DNA of 64,000 nt, taken from assembly GCF_000733295.1 (NCBI RefSeq), contig NZ_JPMI01000423.1, positions 1-64,000 on the forward strand, written 5' to 3'. Below the pieces are notes generated by a model, which ran no database searches, was not told where the DNA came from, and was given only the letters and a program-made list of their open reading frames with translations. Of this stretch, positions 36,651 through 45,782 are shown one piece after another (position 1 is the stretch's first letter; each line of letters begins with the position of its first letter). The position numbers were made by a program, and so were the translations under genes. The stretch is from Archangium violaceum Cb vi76. GTDB lineage: Bacteria; Myxococcota; Myxococcia; Myxococcales; Myxococcaceae.

Positions 36651-38632
36651 GGTGTCTTCACAGGTGCCACGGGAAGGGTGAAGAAGAACGTGCTCCCCCG
36701 CCCCAGCGTACTCTCCGCCCAGATGCGCCCCCCATGGGCCTCGACGATGCCCTTGGAGATGTAGAGCCCCAGGCCGGCGCCCCGCCGGTCCGTGGGCCGC
36801 TCCTGCCAGAAGCGCTCGAAGAGCCGAGAGAGGTGTACCGGTTCTATTCCCCGGCCCGTGTCCGAGACCTGGAAGCAGACCTCGCGGTCGCGGTGCTCGG
36901 CGCCCATACGGATGAATCCGCCCGGACACGTGAACTTCACGGCGTTGCCGAGGAGGTTGGAGAAGACCTGCAGAATCCTGGCCCTGTCGGCCATGACCGG
37001 AGGAAGTGCCTCGGGCAGGTCGGTCCGCAGCTCGAGGGAGGCATTGGACGCCGCCGCGGTGAACAACGGGAGTGCCTCGGCCACCAACTCCCCCGGCGCC
37101 ACGGCGTGACGCTCGATGTGAAGCCCTTCCTTCTCGATTCGCGCCACGTCCAGCAGATCATCGATGAGGCGAGTCGCCTGGTGGATGTGCCGTTCGATCG
37201 ACTCCGCCGTGCCGCGGGTGTTTCTCTCCGGACCACCTGGCGGCCCCATCCGCCGGAGCGACGCCGCGGCGAGCCCGACCGCGTTGAGCGGGTTGCGAAG
37301 GTCGTGCGCGACGATACCGAGCACCTCGTCCCTCGCGGCGATGGCCTTCTGTGCGGCCTGATAGAGGCGCGCGTTGTCCACCGCCAGGGCAGCACGGTGG
37401 GCCAGCTCCTTGCCAAGCCGGAGGTCCTCCGGCGCGTAGCAGCAGCGCGGCTCGGAGGAAACGAGGACGAGGGCCCCCAACAAGCGCCCATGGGCCAGGA
37501 GCGGGAACCCCATGAGGGAAGTGGGGTTCAACTGGCGGAGCAGCTCGAGGGACTCGGGCCCCTGGGCCACGGACTGGATGAATTCCTCGGAGACGCTGGA
37601 CATCAGCACCGGCTGTTTCATCTCGAGGATCCGCGAGAAGAGCGTGCGCCTGTCCTGCTCCAGGGAGAGCCGTTCGAGCGCGGCCGCGATCTGCTCCCGG
37701 GCGGGGTCCCGATGAACGACACGGAACCGGCGGATCCGTCCCTCTTCCTCCACGATGCCGACGATGCAGACGTCCGCCAGGAAACGGACCGCGAGCTGGG
37801 CAATACGGGTGAGGACCTCCTGGTAGTCCAGGGTCTCGGAGAGGTCGGCTCCCACCTCCGCCAGGAACTGCTGGTCGCGCTCGAGACGGGTGCGGACGGT
37901 GACGTCGCGCAGCACGACGTTGAACAACACCGCTCCCCCGATTTCCAGCTTCGAGATGGCGGCCTCCGCGGGGAACTCCTGGCCGTTCTTCCGGAGACCG
38001 AAGATGGAGGGACGATGATCGCCCATGCTCCGCGATTTCGCGCTCCCGGCCGCGAAATCACGCAGGTGCTTCCGGTGGAGTTCCCGGAATCGCTCTGGGA
38101 GCAGGAGCTCGAGCGGCTTCCCGAGGATCTCGTCACGCCGCCAGCCGAAGATGCGCTCGGCTCCTTCGTTGTAGATGACGATGTCGTGCGCCCCATCCAC
38201 CGAGATGATGGCGTCCGAGGCGATGGAGATGATCCCCGCGAACTTCGCCTCCGACGCGCGGAGCGCCGCCTCCGCGAGCTTGGCACCCGTCCGGTCAACG
38301 CCCACCAGATAGACGAACTCCGGCTTTCCGTCGGGGGCCCTCGACACCTGCGCCGACCAGGCAATCCACCTGTGCTCCCCGGACTTCGTGACCGCGAGTG
38401 ATTCCTGGGGCGGAGCCTTTCCCTCCAGGATCTGGGCGAGCGTGCGACTGGTGAGCTCAGCCGACTCCGAAGCGGGCCTGAGCGACCCGACCTTCTTTCC
38501 CCGGACCTCCTCGAAGTCATACCCGAGGAACTCCGAGCACGCCCGATTCCAGAGGAGGACCCGCCCCTCCCGGTCCAGGACGACCACGAGGGGCTCCCTC
38601 ATTTCCAGCAGCCTCATATCGAAATCGATCAT
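36644..38632 (-). CDS. Soluble PAS-PAS-GAF hybrid-free sensor histidine kinase
   Basis: 662-residue kinase. Two PAS domains (about 10-125 and 130-255), a GAF domain (about 280-440) and then HisKA with GIVAHDLRNPLNAV as phosphoacceptor, followed by HATPase_c with FSNLLGNAVKF, SDTGRGIEP and GAGLGLYISKGI. No transmembrane segment is seen, so sensing is cytoplasmic. It is an orphan with no adjacent response regulator. ATG 38632 (MIDFDMRLLE) is chosen over an upstream in-frame codon. A 274-base region separates it from the divergent barrel protein gene; no feature other than presumed promoters is seen there. Confidence 0.9.
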   Translation of the reverse strand: MIDFDMRLLEMREPLVVVLDREGRVLLWNRACSEFLGYDFEEVRGKKVGSLRPASESAELTSRTLAQILEGKAPPQESLAVTKSGEHRWIAWSAQVSRAPDGKPEFVYLVGVDRTGAKLAEAALRASEAKFAGIISIASDAIISVDGAHDIVIYNEGAERIFGWRRDEILGKPLELLLPERFRELHRKHLRDFAAGSAKSRSMGDHRPSIFGLRKNGQEFPAEAAISKLEIGGAVLFNVVLRDVTVRTRLERDQQFLAEVGADLSETLDYQEVLTRIAQLAVRFLADVCIVGIVEEEGRIRRFRVVHRDPAREQIAAALERLSLEQDRRTLFSRILEMKQPVLMSSVSEEFIQSVAQGPESLELLRQLNPTSLMGFPLLAHGRLLGALVLVSSEPRCCYAPEDLRLGKELAHRAALAVDNARLYQAAQKAIAARDEVLGIVAHDLRNPLNAVGLAAASLRRMGPPGGPERNTRGTAESIERHIHQATRLIDDLLDVARIEKEGLHIERHAVAPGELVAEALPLFTAAASNASLELRTDLPEALPPVMADRARILQVFSNLLGNAVKFTCPGGFIRMGAEHRDREVCFQVSDTGRGIEPVHLSRLFERFWQERPTDRRGAGLGLYISKGIVEAHGGRIWAESTLGRGSTFFFTLPVAPVKTPQ

Positions 38633-38906
38633 GGGGCGGACCCCTCCCGGGCCGCACCTCTCATCGTGACCATCCCCGTGGGGCCTTGCCATGCGGGCTT
38701 CGCACATGGCCCATCAACCAGGCGGCGCGGGCGGCCCCTCGGGTGCCTTCCCGGTGGTGGAGGAGACAGCTCGAGGCAGGCAGGCAACATCCCCCCTCCT
38801 CCCGAGCCGGGATGCGCAGTCCTGTCTCCGACCCACCTCCCCCCTCAGGGTCCACTGGGAGCGCGTCCCACCCGGTACCTATCCTCGGCGGAACAGGAGG
38901 AACACC

Positions 38907-39620
38907 ATGCGATTGATTTCCGGAGTGGTCGTGGGCCTGGCGCTGCTCGCGAGCGCACGCCCGGCGCTGGCCGCCGACTCGGACGTGCCCGCCAACTTCG
39001 TCAGCACGGACGAGCAGGAAACACTCATTCCGCACGTGGGCTTCAACATCGGAGGTGGGCTGAGCATCCCCATCACCGACGCCGGCGACCGCTTCGAGCT
39101 GGGCGGCGCCTTCCAGGCCGGGGTGAGCTTCAACTTCAACCAGCGCCTGGGCATCCAGGCCGAGTACCTCTACAGCGGCTACAACATCCAGGCCGACGTC
39201 CTGAACTCGACCGGTACCAATGGCACCCACGTCATGCAGTACGGAGACCTCAACGTCGTCTACAACGTGCTCCCCGCCCGCCCCCTCGGCATCTACGTGC
39301 TGGGCGGACCCGGCATCTACTACCGGCGGGTGGAGGTCACCGAGTTCGCCGGGGTAGGCGTGGTGCCGTACTGCGACCCCTGGCTGTATGTCTGTTACAA
39401 CACCGCCGTGCCGGTCGAAGAGGTCCTCGGCTCGCGGAGCAGGACGGACTTCGGGCTCAACGCGGGTGTTGGCATCAGCCTGAGACTCTTCGGAGGTCCC
39501 CTCCGGCTCTACGCGGAAGGCCGCTACCACTTCATCTTCAGCGGTGACATCGACACGGCGGCGGGCCCCCAGAAGGCGGATGGCCAGTACCTGCCCCTCG
39601 TGCTCGGACTGCGCTTGTAG
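38907..39620 (+). CDS. Outer-membrane beta-barrel (OmpA/OMP_b-brl-like) protein
   Basis: 237-residue exported protein with signal peptide (MRLISGVVVGLALLASARPALA). The mature part has strand pairs typical of eight-stranded barrels, with NIGGGLSIPITD, FNQRLGIQAEYLYSGYN, IYVLGGPGIYYRR and a final LPLVLGLRL. Two cysteines (CDPW and VCYN) could form a loop disulfide. Start ATG 38907 follows AGGAGG. The next gene is the formylglycine-generating enzyme, 165 bases on, and its relation to sulfatases is positional only. Confidence 0.83.
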   Translation: MRLISGVVVGLALLASARPALAADSDVPANFVSTDEQETLIPHVGFNIGGGLSIPITDAGDRFELGGAFQAGVSFNFNQRLGIQAEYLYSGYNIQADVLNSTGTNGTHVMQYGDLNVVYNVLPARPLGIYVLGGPGIYYRRVEVTEFAGVGVVPYCDPWLYVCYNTAVPVEEVLGSRSRTDFGLNAGVGISLRLFGGPLRLYAEGRYHFIFSGDIDTAAGPQKADGQYLPLVLGLRL

Positions 39621-39785
39621 GGGCAACGGCGGCGCCGCCCGCGCCCTGCCCCGCGGGGAGGGGCGGGCGGCGCGGGGGCGACACAGACCCCGTCCCAAGG
39701 TGTTGGGTGGTCCCGAGGGCTGGCGATACCCAAGCTTGCGCCCGTGCGAGGAGCGCCTTCGCCTCCACCCGATAGGAGAGTAACC

Positions 39786-40790
39786 ATGACGGACATCCTT
39801 GGTGGAACCACCCCGGAGACCAGGCTCCCGGAGCAGCCCGCGCCGTACGAGGCCCCCTTTCCAGACATGGTGTGGATTCCCGGTGGTACCTACTGGATGG
39901 GCTCGGACACGCACTACCTCGAGGAGAGGCCCGCCCATCAGGTGACGGTGAGCGGCTTCTGGATGGACATCCACCTGGTGACGAACGCGCGCTTCGCCCG
40001 CTTCGTGGAGGCCACCGGCTACGTCACCGTGGCCGAGCGCCCGCTCGACCCCCAGGACTACCCCGGAGCGGCTCCCACGCTGCTCGTCCCCGGCTCGCTC
40101 GTCTTCCGTCAGCCGGAGCGGCGCGTGAGTCTCGATGACTTCACGCAGTGGTGGGCCTACGTGCCAGGCGCCTGCTGGAAGCGCCCCGAGGGGCCCGACA
40201 GCACGTGGGAGGGCCGCGAGCAGTACCCGGTCGTCCACGTGTCCTTCGAGGACGTGGAGGCCTACTCACGCTGGGCCGGCAAGGAGCTGCCCACCGAGGC
40301 CGAGTGGGAGCGCGCCGCGCGCGGAGGCCTGGATCGCAAGAGCTACGCCTGGGGAGACCTGCTCTCGCCCGAGGGGCGGATGATGGCCAACACCTGGCAG
40401 GGGCAGTTCCCCATGCAGAACCTGCTCGAGGACGGCTACGCGGGGACCTCGCCCGTGGGCACCTTCCCCGCCAACGGCTACGGCCTGTTCGACATGATCG
40501 GCAACGTCTGGGAATGGACCACGGACTGGTACCAGGAGCGGCACCAGGGCAACCGGGGCAAGGCCTGCTGCATCCCGGTGAACCCGCGCGGGCCGGCCAA
40601 TCCGGAAGGAACCCAGGACCCGCGCACGCCCCAGGTGACCATTCCGCGCCGCGTGCTCAAGGGCGGGAGCCACCTGTGCGCTCCCAACTACTGCCAGCGC
40701 TACCGCCCCGCCGCGCGCTCCCCCCAGGCGGTGGACAGCGGCTCCGGCCATATCGGCTTCCGCTGCATCGTGCGGCCCCCCTTCCAGTGA
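39786..40790 (+). CDS. Formylglycine-generating enzyme (SUMF1/FGE family)
   Basis: 334-residue copper-dependent oxidase that converts the sulfatase active-site Cys to formylglycine. The FGE fold runs from PDMVWIPGGTYWMGSD to HIGFRC. Both catalytic cysteines are present and correctly spaced: C298 and C303 in GGSHLCAPNYCQRY, as in bona fide FGEs; non-FGE SUMF1-like proteins often lack them. Other markers are HVSFEDVEAYSRWAGKELPTEAEWE and GNVWEWT. It lies between sulfatase genes, which supports a role in their maturation. ATG 39786 follows TAGGAGAG. No signal peptide is present, so modification would take place in the cytoplasm. Confidence 0.9.
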   Translation: MTDILGGTTPETRLPEQPAPYEAPFPDMVWIPGGTYWMGSDTHYLEERPAHQVTVSGFWMDIHLVTNARFARFVEATGYVTVAERPLDPQDYPGAAPTLLVPGSLVFRQPERRVSLDDFTQWWAYVPGACWKRPEGPDSTWEGREQYPVVHVSFEDVEAYSRWAGKELPTEAEWERAARGGLDRKSYAWGDLLSPEGRMMANTWQGQFPMQNLLEDGYAGTSPVGTFPANGYGLFDMIGNVWEWTTDWYQERHQGNRGKACCIPVNPRGPANPEGTQDPRTPQVTIPRRVLKGGSHLCAPNYCQRYRPAARSPQAVDSGSGHIGFRCIVRPPFQ

Positions 40791-40811
40791 GCCGCACGAA
40801 GGGAGCTCCCC

Positions 40812-41633
40812 TCACGAGGGCGTATCCACCGGACGCCGGGTGGCCAGCCGCTCGGCGCGCTCGCTCTCCAGGGCCTGCTCGGCACCGGGGGCGGTGATGG
40901 CCGCCGAGGGGCGATGCACCGTGCGGTACACGGCCGCCGCCGTGGCCCCGCCCAGCAGCGGCGCCACGATGAACACCCAGAGCTGGCTCAGCGCCCAGCC
41001 TCCGACGAACAGCGCCGGCCCCAGGCTGCGCGCCGGATTGACGGAGGTGTTGGTGAGGGGAATGCCCACCAGGTGCACGAGCGTCAGCACCAGGCCGATC
41101 GCCACGCCGGCGAAGCCCACGGGCGCGCGGGCGTCGGTGGCGCCCAGCACCGTCAGCACCAGGAAGAAGGTGAGCACCACCTCGGCCAGGAAGGCCGCGC
41201 CCATGCCATAGCCTTCCGGCGAGTGGGCTCCGAAACCGTTGGCCGCCAGTCCCTGGGTGGCCGCCGAGTAGCCCTCCGGTCCGCCCCTGGCCAGCAGCAG
41301 CACCACGCCCGCGCCCACGAGGGCCCCCACGCACTGGGCCACCACGTACCCCAGGGCGTCGCGGCGCTCGAACTTCCCGCTGAGCAACAGGCCGAGCGTC
41401 ACCGCGGGATTCAGGTGACAGCCCGAGATGGGACCCATGGCATACACCATCGCTAGCACGGACAGCCCGAAGGCGAAGGACACCCCGAGGAAGCCGATGC
41501 GCTCCCCCGCGAGCACGGCGGCTCCCACGCCACCGACCACCAGGGTGAACGTCCCGACGAGCTCCGCTCCATAGCGCCGCATCGCCTCCGTTCCACCGGA
41601 GGGAGCAGCGGACTTCACCTCGACCTTGTTCAT
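40812..41633 (-). CDS. aqpZ: Aquaporin Z-like MIP channel
   Basis: 273-residue membrane channel for water. Two half-helix NPA motifs (HLNPAVTLG near residue 70 and SVNPARSLGPA near 190) and six transmembrane segments are evident, and the first helix has AELVGTFTLV. The C-terminal tail after the last helix is charged. Start ATG 41633 (MNKVEVK) is preceded by GAGG; ATG 41645, four codons upstream, is a possible alternative. It converges with the FGE gene, 21 bases apart. Two aromatic/arginine filter residues were not placed with certainty, so a glycerol-permeable variant cannot be excluded. Confidence 0.9.
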   Translation of the reverse strand: MNKVEVKSAAPSGGTEAMRRYGAELVGTFTLVVGGVGAAVLAGERIGFLGVSFAFGLSVLAMVYAMGPISGCHLNPAVTLGLLLSGKFERRDALGYVVAQCVGALVGAGVVLLLARGGPEGYSAATQGLAANGFGAHSPEGYGMGAAFLAEVVLTFFLVLTVLGATDARAPVGFAGVAIGLVLTLVHLVGIPLTNTSVNPARSLGPALFVGGWALSQLWVFIVAPLLGGATAAAVYRTVHRPSAAITAPGAEQALESERAERLATRRPVDTPS

Positions 41634-41706
41634 GGTCAGCCTCATCCTTCCACCCAATGCGTCCCACGGGTCACGCTGTGCACGGCGCTTCATGACGGCA
41701 GGACAC

Positions 41707-41742
41707 GACCCTCCCCCCCACCCTCTCCCAGAGGGAGAGGGA
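41707..41742. repeat. Dispersed palindromic intergenic repeat, copy 4
   Basis: CCCTCCCCCCC followed by the inverted pair CCCTCTCCC / GAGGGAGAGGG between the aquaporin gene and the second SulP gene. Same element as at 1, 21505 and 54304. Confidence 0.6.
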
Positions 41743-41756
41743 GCACGCGCGCTCCC

Positions 41757-43517
41757 CTAATGCACCGCGGGAGGCGACGAGGGCGCGCCCTCCGGTGGCT
41801 GGCCGGTGGCTCCCACCTCGGTGGACAGGAAGCGGCGCACCGCCTCGCCCACGGTGGGGTGGACGTTCTCCGGGCCGAGCCGCTCCATCAACCCCGTACG
41901 CCGCAACAACGCCCTCAGCGGGGCCTTGGCCTGGGCGATGGCCAGCACCACCCCCTGCTCCTCCAGCTCCACCCGGAGGTGCTCCAGTCCCTCGGCCGCG
42001 GTGACGTCCAGGTCGAAGACGGCCGCGGCATCCACCAGGAACCACTTCACCGGGGCCCGCGCACCGGCCACCAGGGCGCGGGCCTGCTCGCGCAAGTGCC
42101 GCACGTTGGCGAAGAAGAGCGGCGCGTCGAAGCGGTAGATGATGAGGCCGGGGACCGTCTCGGCGCCCTCGTCCCGCTCGATGTCGTGGTAGCCAGGGAC
42201 GCCCTCGCGCTCGCCGAGCACCGCGTCATGGGGATGGGCGGCGCGGCGGATGAGGTCTCCCAGCGCCAGCGCCACGGCGATGAGGATGCCCTGGAGGATG
42301 CCCAGCCCCACCACGCCCAGCATCGTCACCAGGGCGAGGAGCGCCTCCACGCGCCGCACGCGCCACATCATGGCGATGGAGCCGAAGTCCATGAGGTACA
42401 CGGCGGCCACGATGACGATCCCCCCCAGCGTCACCATGGGCAGGTGCTCCAGCAGGGGCGTGAGGAAGAGCGCGAAGAGCAGCACCACGGCGGCGGAGAG
42501 GACGCTCACCAGCTGCGAGCGTCCGCCCATGGCGAAGTTGACGGCGGTGCGCGAGTCGCTGCCCGTCACCGGAAAGCCCTGGGTGAAGGCGTTGACGAGG
42601 TTGCCGGCGGCCTGGCCGAAGAACTCCTGGTTGGGCTCGAAGCGGTAGCGCTGCTTGTCGGCGTAGAAGCGGCCGGTGAGCACGGAGCTGGCGTAGTTGA
42701 CGAGCGCGAGGCTGAAGGCCGCGGGCAGCAGGGCGCGGAGGTCGCTGAAGCCCAGCGCGGGCAGCGCGAGGGACGGCGGCTGCGCGGAGATGGAGCCCAC
42801 CACCTGGAGGCCTCCCTGGCGGAGCTCGAGGAGCGCGGCCGCCGCGGTGGTGAGGACCACCAGGACGAGCGGACCGGGCACCCGGGGCAGCAAGCGCCGC
42901 AGCAGCACGAGCGCCAGGATGACTCCCAGCCCGAGCAGCAGGGTGGGCAGGTGCATCCGCTGGAGGTTGGAGCCCACCTCCCACACCTGGCCGGGGAAGG
43001 TGTTGGACTTGCGCTCCAGGCCGAAGAGCCGCGCGAGCTGGCTGCCGATGATGATGAGCGCCGCGCCGTTGAGGTAGCCCAGGAGGATGGGCTTGGAGAG
43101 GAAGTCCGCGAGCCCCCCCGCCTTGACCAGGCCGCCCACGAGGCTGAGGACGCCCACCATGAGCGCCAGCAGCGCGGCCAGCGAGGCATGGCGGGCGGGG
43201 TCCCCGCCCGAGACCACATGTCCCAGGGCGGTGGCGGTGAGGATGGCGGCCCCCGCTTCCGGCCCGAGGATGAGGTGGCGGGAGGCGCCGAACAGCGCGT
43301 AGGCCAGCATGGCGAAGATGCCCGCGTAGAGCCCCGCCGCCGGCCGCACGCCGGCGATCTGCGCATAGGCGAGTCCCTGGGGAATGAGCATCGCGCTGAG
43401 GGTCAGCGCGGAGAGGACGTCCGCGCGCAGCCACCGGCGCTGATACGTGCGCACCAGCCGCAGACCCGGGGCGAAGCGTCGCACCGCCCGCCAGGCTCCC
43501 AGGCGTTCCGTTCCCAT
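41757..43517 (-). CDS. SulP family anion transporter with STAS domain (second copy)
   Basis: 586-residue inner-membrane transporter. RRWLRADVLSALTLSAMLIPQGLAYAQIAG is the SulP opening signature, and about 12 helices follow. The STAS domain (about residues 440-550) has VKWFLVDAAAVFDLDVTAAEGL. It shares the family but not the close sequence with the 31730 copy, so it is an old paralogue. ATG 43517 is preceded by GGAGGACGAT. The next gene upstream is divergent, 270 bases away. Substrate may be sulfate, bicarbonate or another oxyanion. Confidence 0.92.
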   Translation of the reverse strand: MGTERLGAWRAVRRFAPGLRLVRTYQRRWLRADVLSALTLSAMLIPQGLAYAQIAGVRPAAGLYAGIFAMLAYALFGASRHLILGPEAGAAILTATALGHVVSGGDPARHASLAALLALMVGVLSLVGGLVKAGGLADFLSKPILLGYLNGAALIIIGSQLARLFGLERKSNTFPGQVWEVGSNLQRMHLPTLLLGLGVILALVLLRRLLPRVPGPLVLVVLTTAAAALLELRQGGLQVVGSISAQPPSLALPALGFSDLRALLPAAFSLALVNYASSVLTGRFYADKQRYRFEPNQEFFGQAAGNLVNAFTQGFPVTGSDSRTAVNFAMGGRSQLVSVLSAAVVLLFALFLTPLLEHLPMVTLGGIVIVAAVYLMDFGSIAMMWRVRRVEALLALVTMLGVVGLGILQGILIAVALALGDLIRRAAHPHDAVLGEREGVPGYHDIERDEGAETVPGLIIYRFDAPLFFANVRHLREQARALVAGARAPVKWFLVDAAAVFDLDVTAAEGLEHLRVELEEQGVVLAIAQAKAPLRALLRRTGLMERLGPENVHPTVGEAVRRFLSTEVGATGQPPEGAPSSPPAVH

Positions 43518-43787
43518 ATCGTCCTCCGCTCACGGCCCACGGGACACCTCCAACGGTTGGCGTCCCGGCGCTCGATGGCAAGCAGCGGCGGCCCATTCCC
43601 CGCTGGGTGTCCCGCTCCGTCCGTCCGCTCCTCCCCATGGGGCAGGTCCACCCGCGCTCGCTCCTCGGGGGGCCACTTCATTGCCGTGACGCTCGTGCAT
43701 TGCCACCCTCCGAGGAGGCTCCCGCCGAAGGTCTCGACGCGGGGCCATGTCCATGCATGCGGGGCGCGCACGGTGGAGGTGACGAAC

Positions 43788-45188
43788 ATGAGGGGCACCC
43801 AGGCACAGGCACGCATGGAGGCGGGGCTCGCCGCCCCGAGGCGCGCGCGGCCGGGAGAAGTCCACCCGATCCGTTGGTGGGTGCGGCGCAGGGTGTGGCT
43901 GCCCCCCGTCCTGGCCGCGTTGGCGGGCGCCTGCCTGGGCATCTTGTTCGTGGAGTACCCCTCCCCCATGGCCCGGGTGCTTCGCGGGGTGGCCTGGCAG
44001 GCCACGGCGGCCGAGGCGAGGAACATGCTCTCCACGGTGCTGGGGATCACGCTGACCTCGCTGAGCATCGTCCTGTCGCTGTCCATGCTCGTGGTGCAGA
44101 ACGCCGCCGGGCAGTACTCGCCACGGCTGCTGCGCTTGTTCCTGCACAGCGCGGGCATTCGCGTGGTCATCCCGATGTTCGTCGCCACCAGCGTCTTCTG
44201 CCTGGTGGCCGCGCAGGAGTTCGGCTTCGTGTCCGGCACCGGGCGCGCGCCGCGCCCGGCGCTCGGCCTGGCCATGCTGCTGCTCGTCGCCTGTGAGGGA
44301 GCGCTCGTCTTCCAGGTGCTCCACACCCTCCAGATCATGCGCGTGGAGAAGCTCGTCCGGTGGATCCGCCGGGAAACGCTGCGTGTCGCGCGGACGCAGG
44401 AGCGGTTCCGGAGGTGGGACGCGGACATGCCGGCCGTGGTGCCGGCTCGCCCGGAGGGGGCCTGGCCGCTGCGCGCCCCCGCGAACGGCTTCATCGTCGC
44501 CGTGGATGAGCGGGCGCTGCTGGCGGCGGCCACGGCGCGGGGGCTCGTCGTCCATGTGAGCCATGCCATCGGCGAGCCCGTGATTCAGGGCGCGGAGGTG
44601 GGCTGGGTGGAGGCCACGGGCCACGCGTCACCCGCCTCGCGCGCGGCCTCCGAGGCCCTCCTCACCCGCGCCATCCTCCTGGACCGCTGGCGGGACGAGG
44701 ACGCCGACGTGGCCCTGGGTGTGCGGCAGCTCGTGGACGTGGCCATCAAGGCGCTGTCACCCGGTATCAACGACCCCTATACGGCCGTGGAAGTGGTGGA
44801 TCAGCTCACCTTCCTGCTGTGCGAGCTGAGCCGGCTGCACCTGGGCCCCCGGGTGCTGGAGGATGAGGCGGGCAGTGCCCGCGTCTTCCTGCATGCCCTC
44901 GCGCTGCGGGACTACCTGGAGCTGGCCACGGATCAGATCCTCCGCTATGGCGCCAGCGAGCCCGCGGTGGTGCTCCGGTTGCTGCGGATGGCGGGGGCCG
45001 TCGGACAGCGCGCGCGGAGCGCGGAGGACCGGCGGGCGGCGCGTGAGACGCTCCACCGGCTCCTGGCGGAGGCGGAGCGGGCCCAGGCGGGCGCCCCGTG
45101 GCTCGAGCCACTCCGCCGGCACGCCGAGACCCTGGAGCGGGCCCGGGCGGGAGGATGGCTCCCGCCACTGCCCGCACACGCCTTCTGA
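43788..45188 (+). CDS. DUF2254 membrane protein
   Basis: 466-residue protein with four hydrophobic segments in its first 170 residues (VWLPPVLAALAGACLGILFV, TVLGITLTSLSIVLSLSML, FVATSVFCLVA, LAMLLLVACEGALVF) and a long soluble C-terminal domain. DUF2254 motifs are visible: NAAGQYSPRLLRLFL and ALSPGINDPYTAVEVVDQL. Proteins of this family are of unknown function and may be gated channels or sensors. ATG 43788 follows GGAGGTGACGAAC. The MgtC-like gene is 54 bases downstream on the same strand, so an operon is likely. Confidence 0.85.
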   Translation: MRGTQAQARMEAGLAAPRRARPGEVHPIRWWVRRRVWLPPVLAALAGACLGILFVEYPSPMARVLRGVAWQATAAEARNMLSTVLGITLTSLSIVLSLSMLVVQNAAGQYSPRLLRLFLHSAGIRVVIPMFVATSVFCLVAAQEFGFVSGTGRAPRPALGLAMLLLVACEGALVFQVLHTLQIMRVEKLVRWIRRETLRVARTQERFRRWDADMPAVVPARPEGAWPLRAPANGFIVAVDERALLAAATARGLVVHVSHAIGEPVIQGAEVGWVEATGHASPASRAASEALLTRAILLDRWRDEDADVALGVRQLVDVAIKALSPGINDPYTAVEVVDQLTFLLCELSRLHLGPRVLEDEAGSARVFLHALALRDYLELATDQILRYGASEPAVVLRLLRMAGAVGQRARSAEDRRAARETLHRLLAEAERAQAGAPWLEPLRRHAETLERARAGGWLPPLPAHAF

Positions 45189-45242
45189 GACCGCCTTCCT
45201 GGCGGGACGGCTTGCCGGGAGGGGGAGAGAGAGGAGCCCCGT

Positions 45243-45716
45243 ATGGTGGTGGGAGGGTCCGGGCTGGGGGAGCTGCTGTTGCGGCTGCTCGTGGCGGCGT
45301 TCTCCGGCTTCGTCCTGGGACTGCCCTATCGCCGGCGGCCGGGCGGCGTTCGCACCCACTACATGGTGACGTTGGGCGCCGCCCTCTTCTGCACGACCGC
45401 GGCGAACGTGGCGGGGCGGGAGGACGAAGTGCTCCGCATCATCCAGGGCATCGCGTCCGGCATCGGGTTCGTGGGCGCGGCGAGCGTCCTCAAGAAGGGC
45501 ACCTACATCCTCGGCATCACGACGGCCGCTTCCATCTGGATTGCCGCGGCCGTGGGGTGCGAGGCGGCGCTGGGCAGCCCGGTGCTCGCCGCCGTGGTGG
45601 CGCCCGTCATCGCCCTGACGAACTGGCTGGTGGGCCTGCTGGAGCGCAAGGTCTTCCACCGCAGGCGCCGCCTGCGCAGTCCTCGGGAGTTCCGCGACGG
45701 GGCCGGGCGGAAGTAG
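45243..45716 (+). CDS. MgtC/SapB family membrane protein
   Basis: 157-residue membrane protein. The N-terminal hydrophobic region and the block GIGFVGAASVLKKG, then GITTAASIWIAAAVG, match the MgtC/SapB signature. Family members inhibit F-type ATPase or help survival under low magnesium. At 157 residues it lacks the soluble ACT-like C-domain of full MgtC, so it is of the short SapB type. ATG 45243 follows GAGGAGC. It lies 54 bases after the DUF2254 gene. Confidence 0.85.
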   Translation: MVVGGSGLGELLLRLLVAAFSGFVLGLPYRRRPGGVRTHYMVTLGAALFCTTAANVAGREDEVLRIIQGIASGIGFVGAASVLKKGTYILGITTAASIWIAAAVGCEAALGSPVLAAVVAPVIALTNWLVGLLERKVFHRRRRLRSPREFRDGAGRK

Positions 45717-45728
45717 TCGAAGCAGGAC

Positions 45729-45758
45729 GCCCGGGAGTCTCTGGAAGTACTCCCGGGC
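45729..45758. terminator. Bidirectional hairpin between MgtC-like gene and second sulfatase
   Basis: GCCCGGGAGT (45729-45738) and ACTCCCGGGC (45749-45758) form a perfect 10-base stem with a 10-base loop in the 66-base gap between two convergent genes. Confidence 0.7.
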
Positions 45759-45782
45759 ATGGCATCGCCTGACCTGGCGTCA

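Noticed and set aside
40801-40811. Palindrome GGGAGCTCCC between the FGE and aquaporin genes
   Set aside because: Short and without a loop, so it is not a useful terminator; it is probably chance in a GC-rich gap of 21 bases.
41760-45188. Continuous plus-strand frame of about 1140 codons ending in the DUF2254 gene
   Set aside because: The first two thirds are antisense to SulP and have no domain; the real gene begins at ATG 43788 behind a good ribosome binding site.
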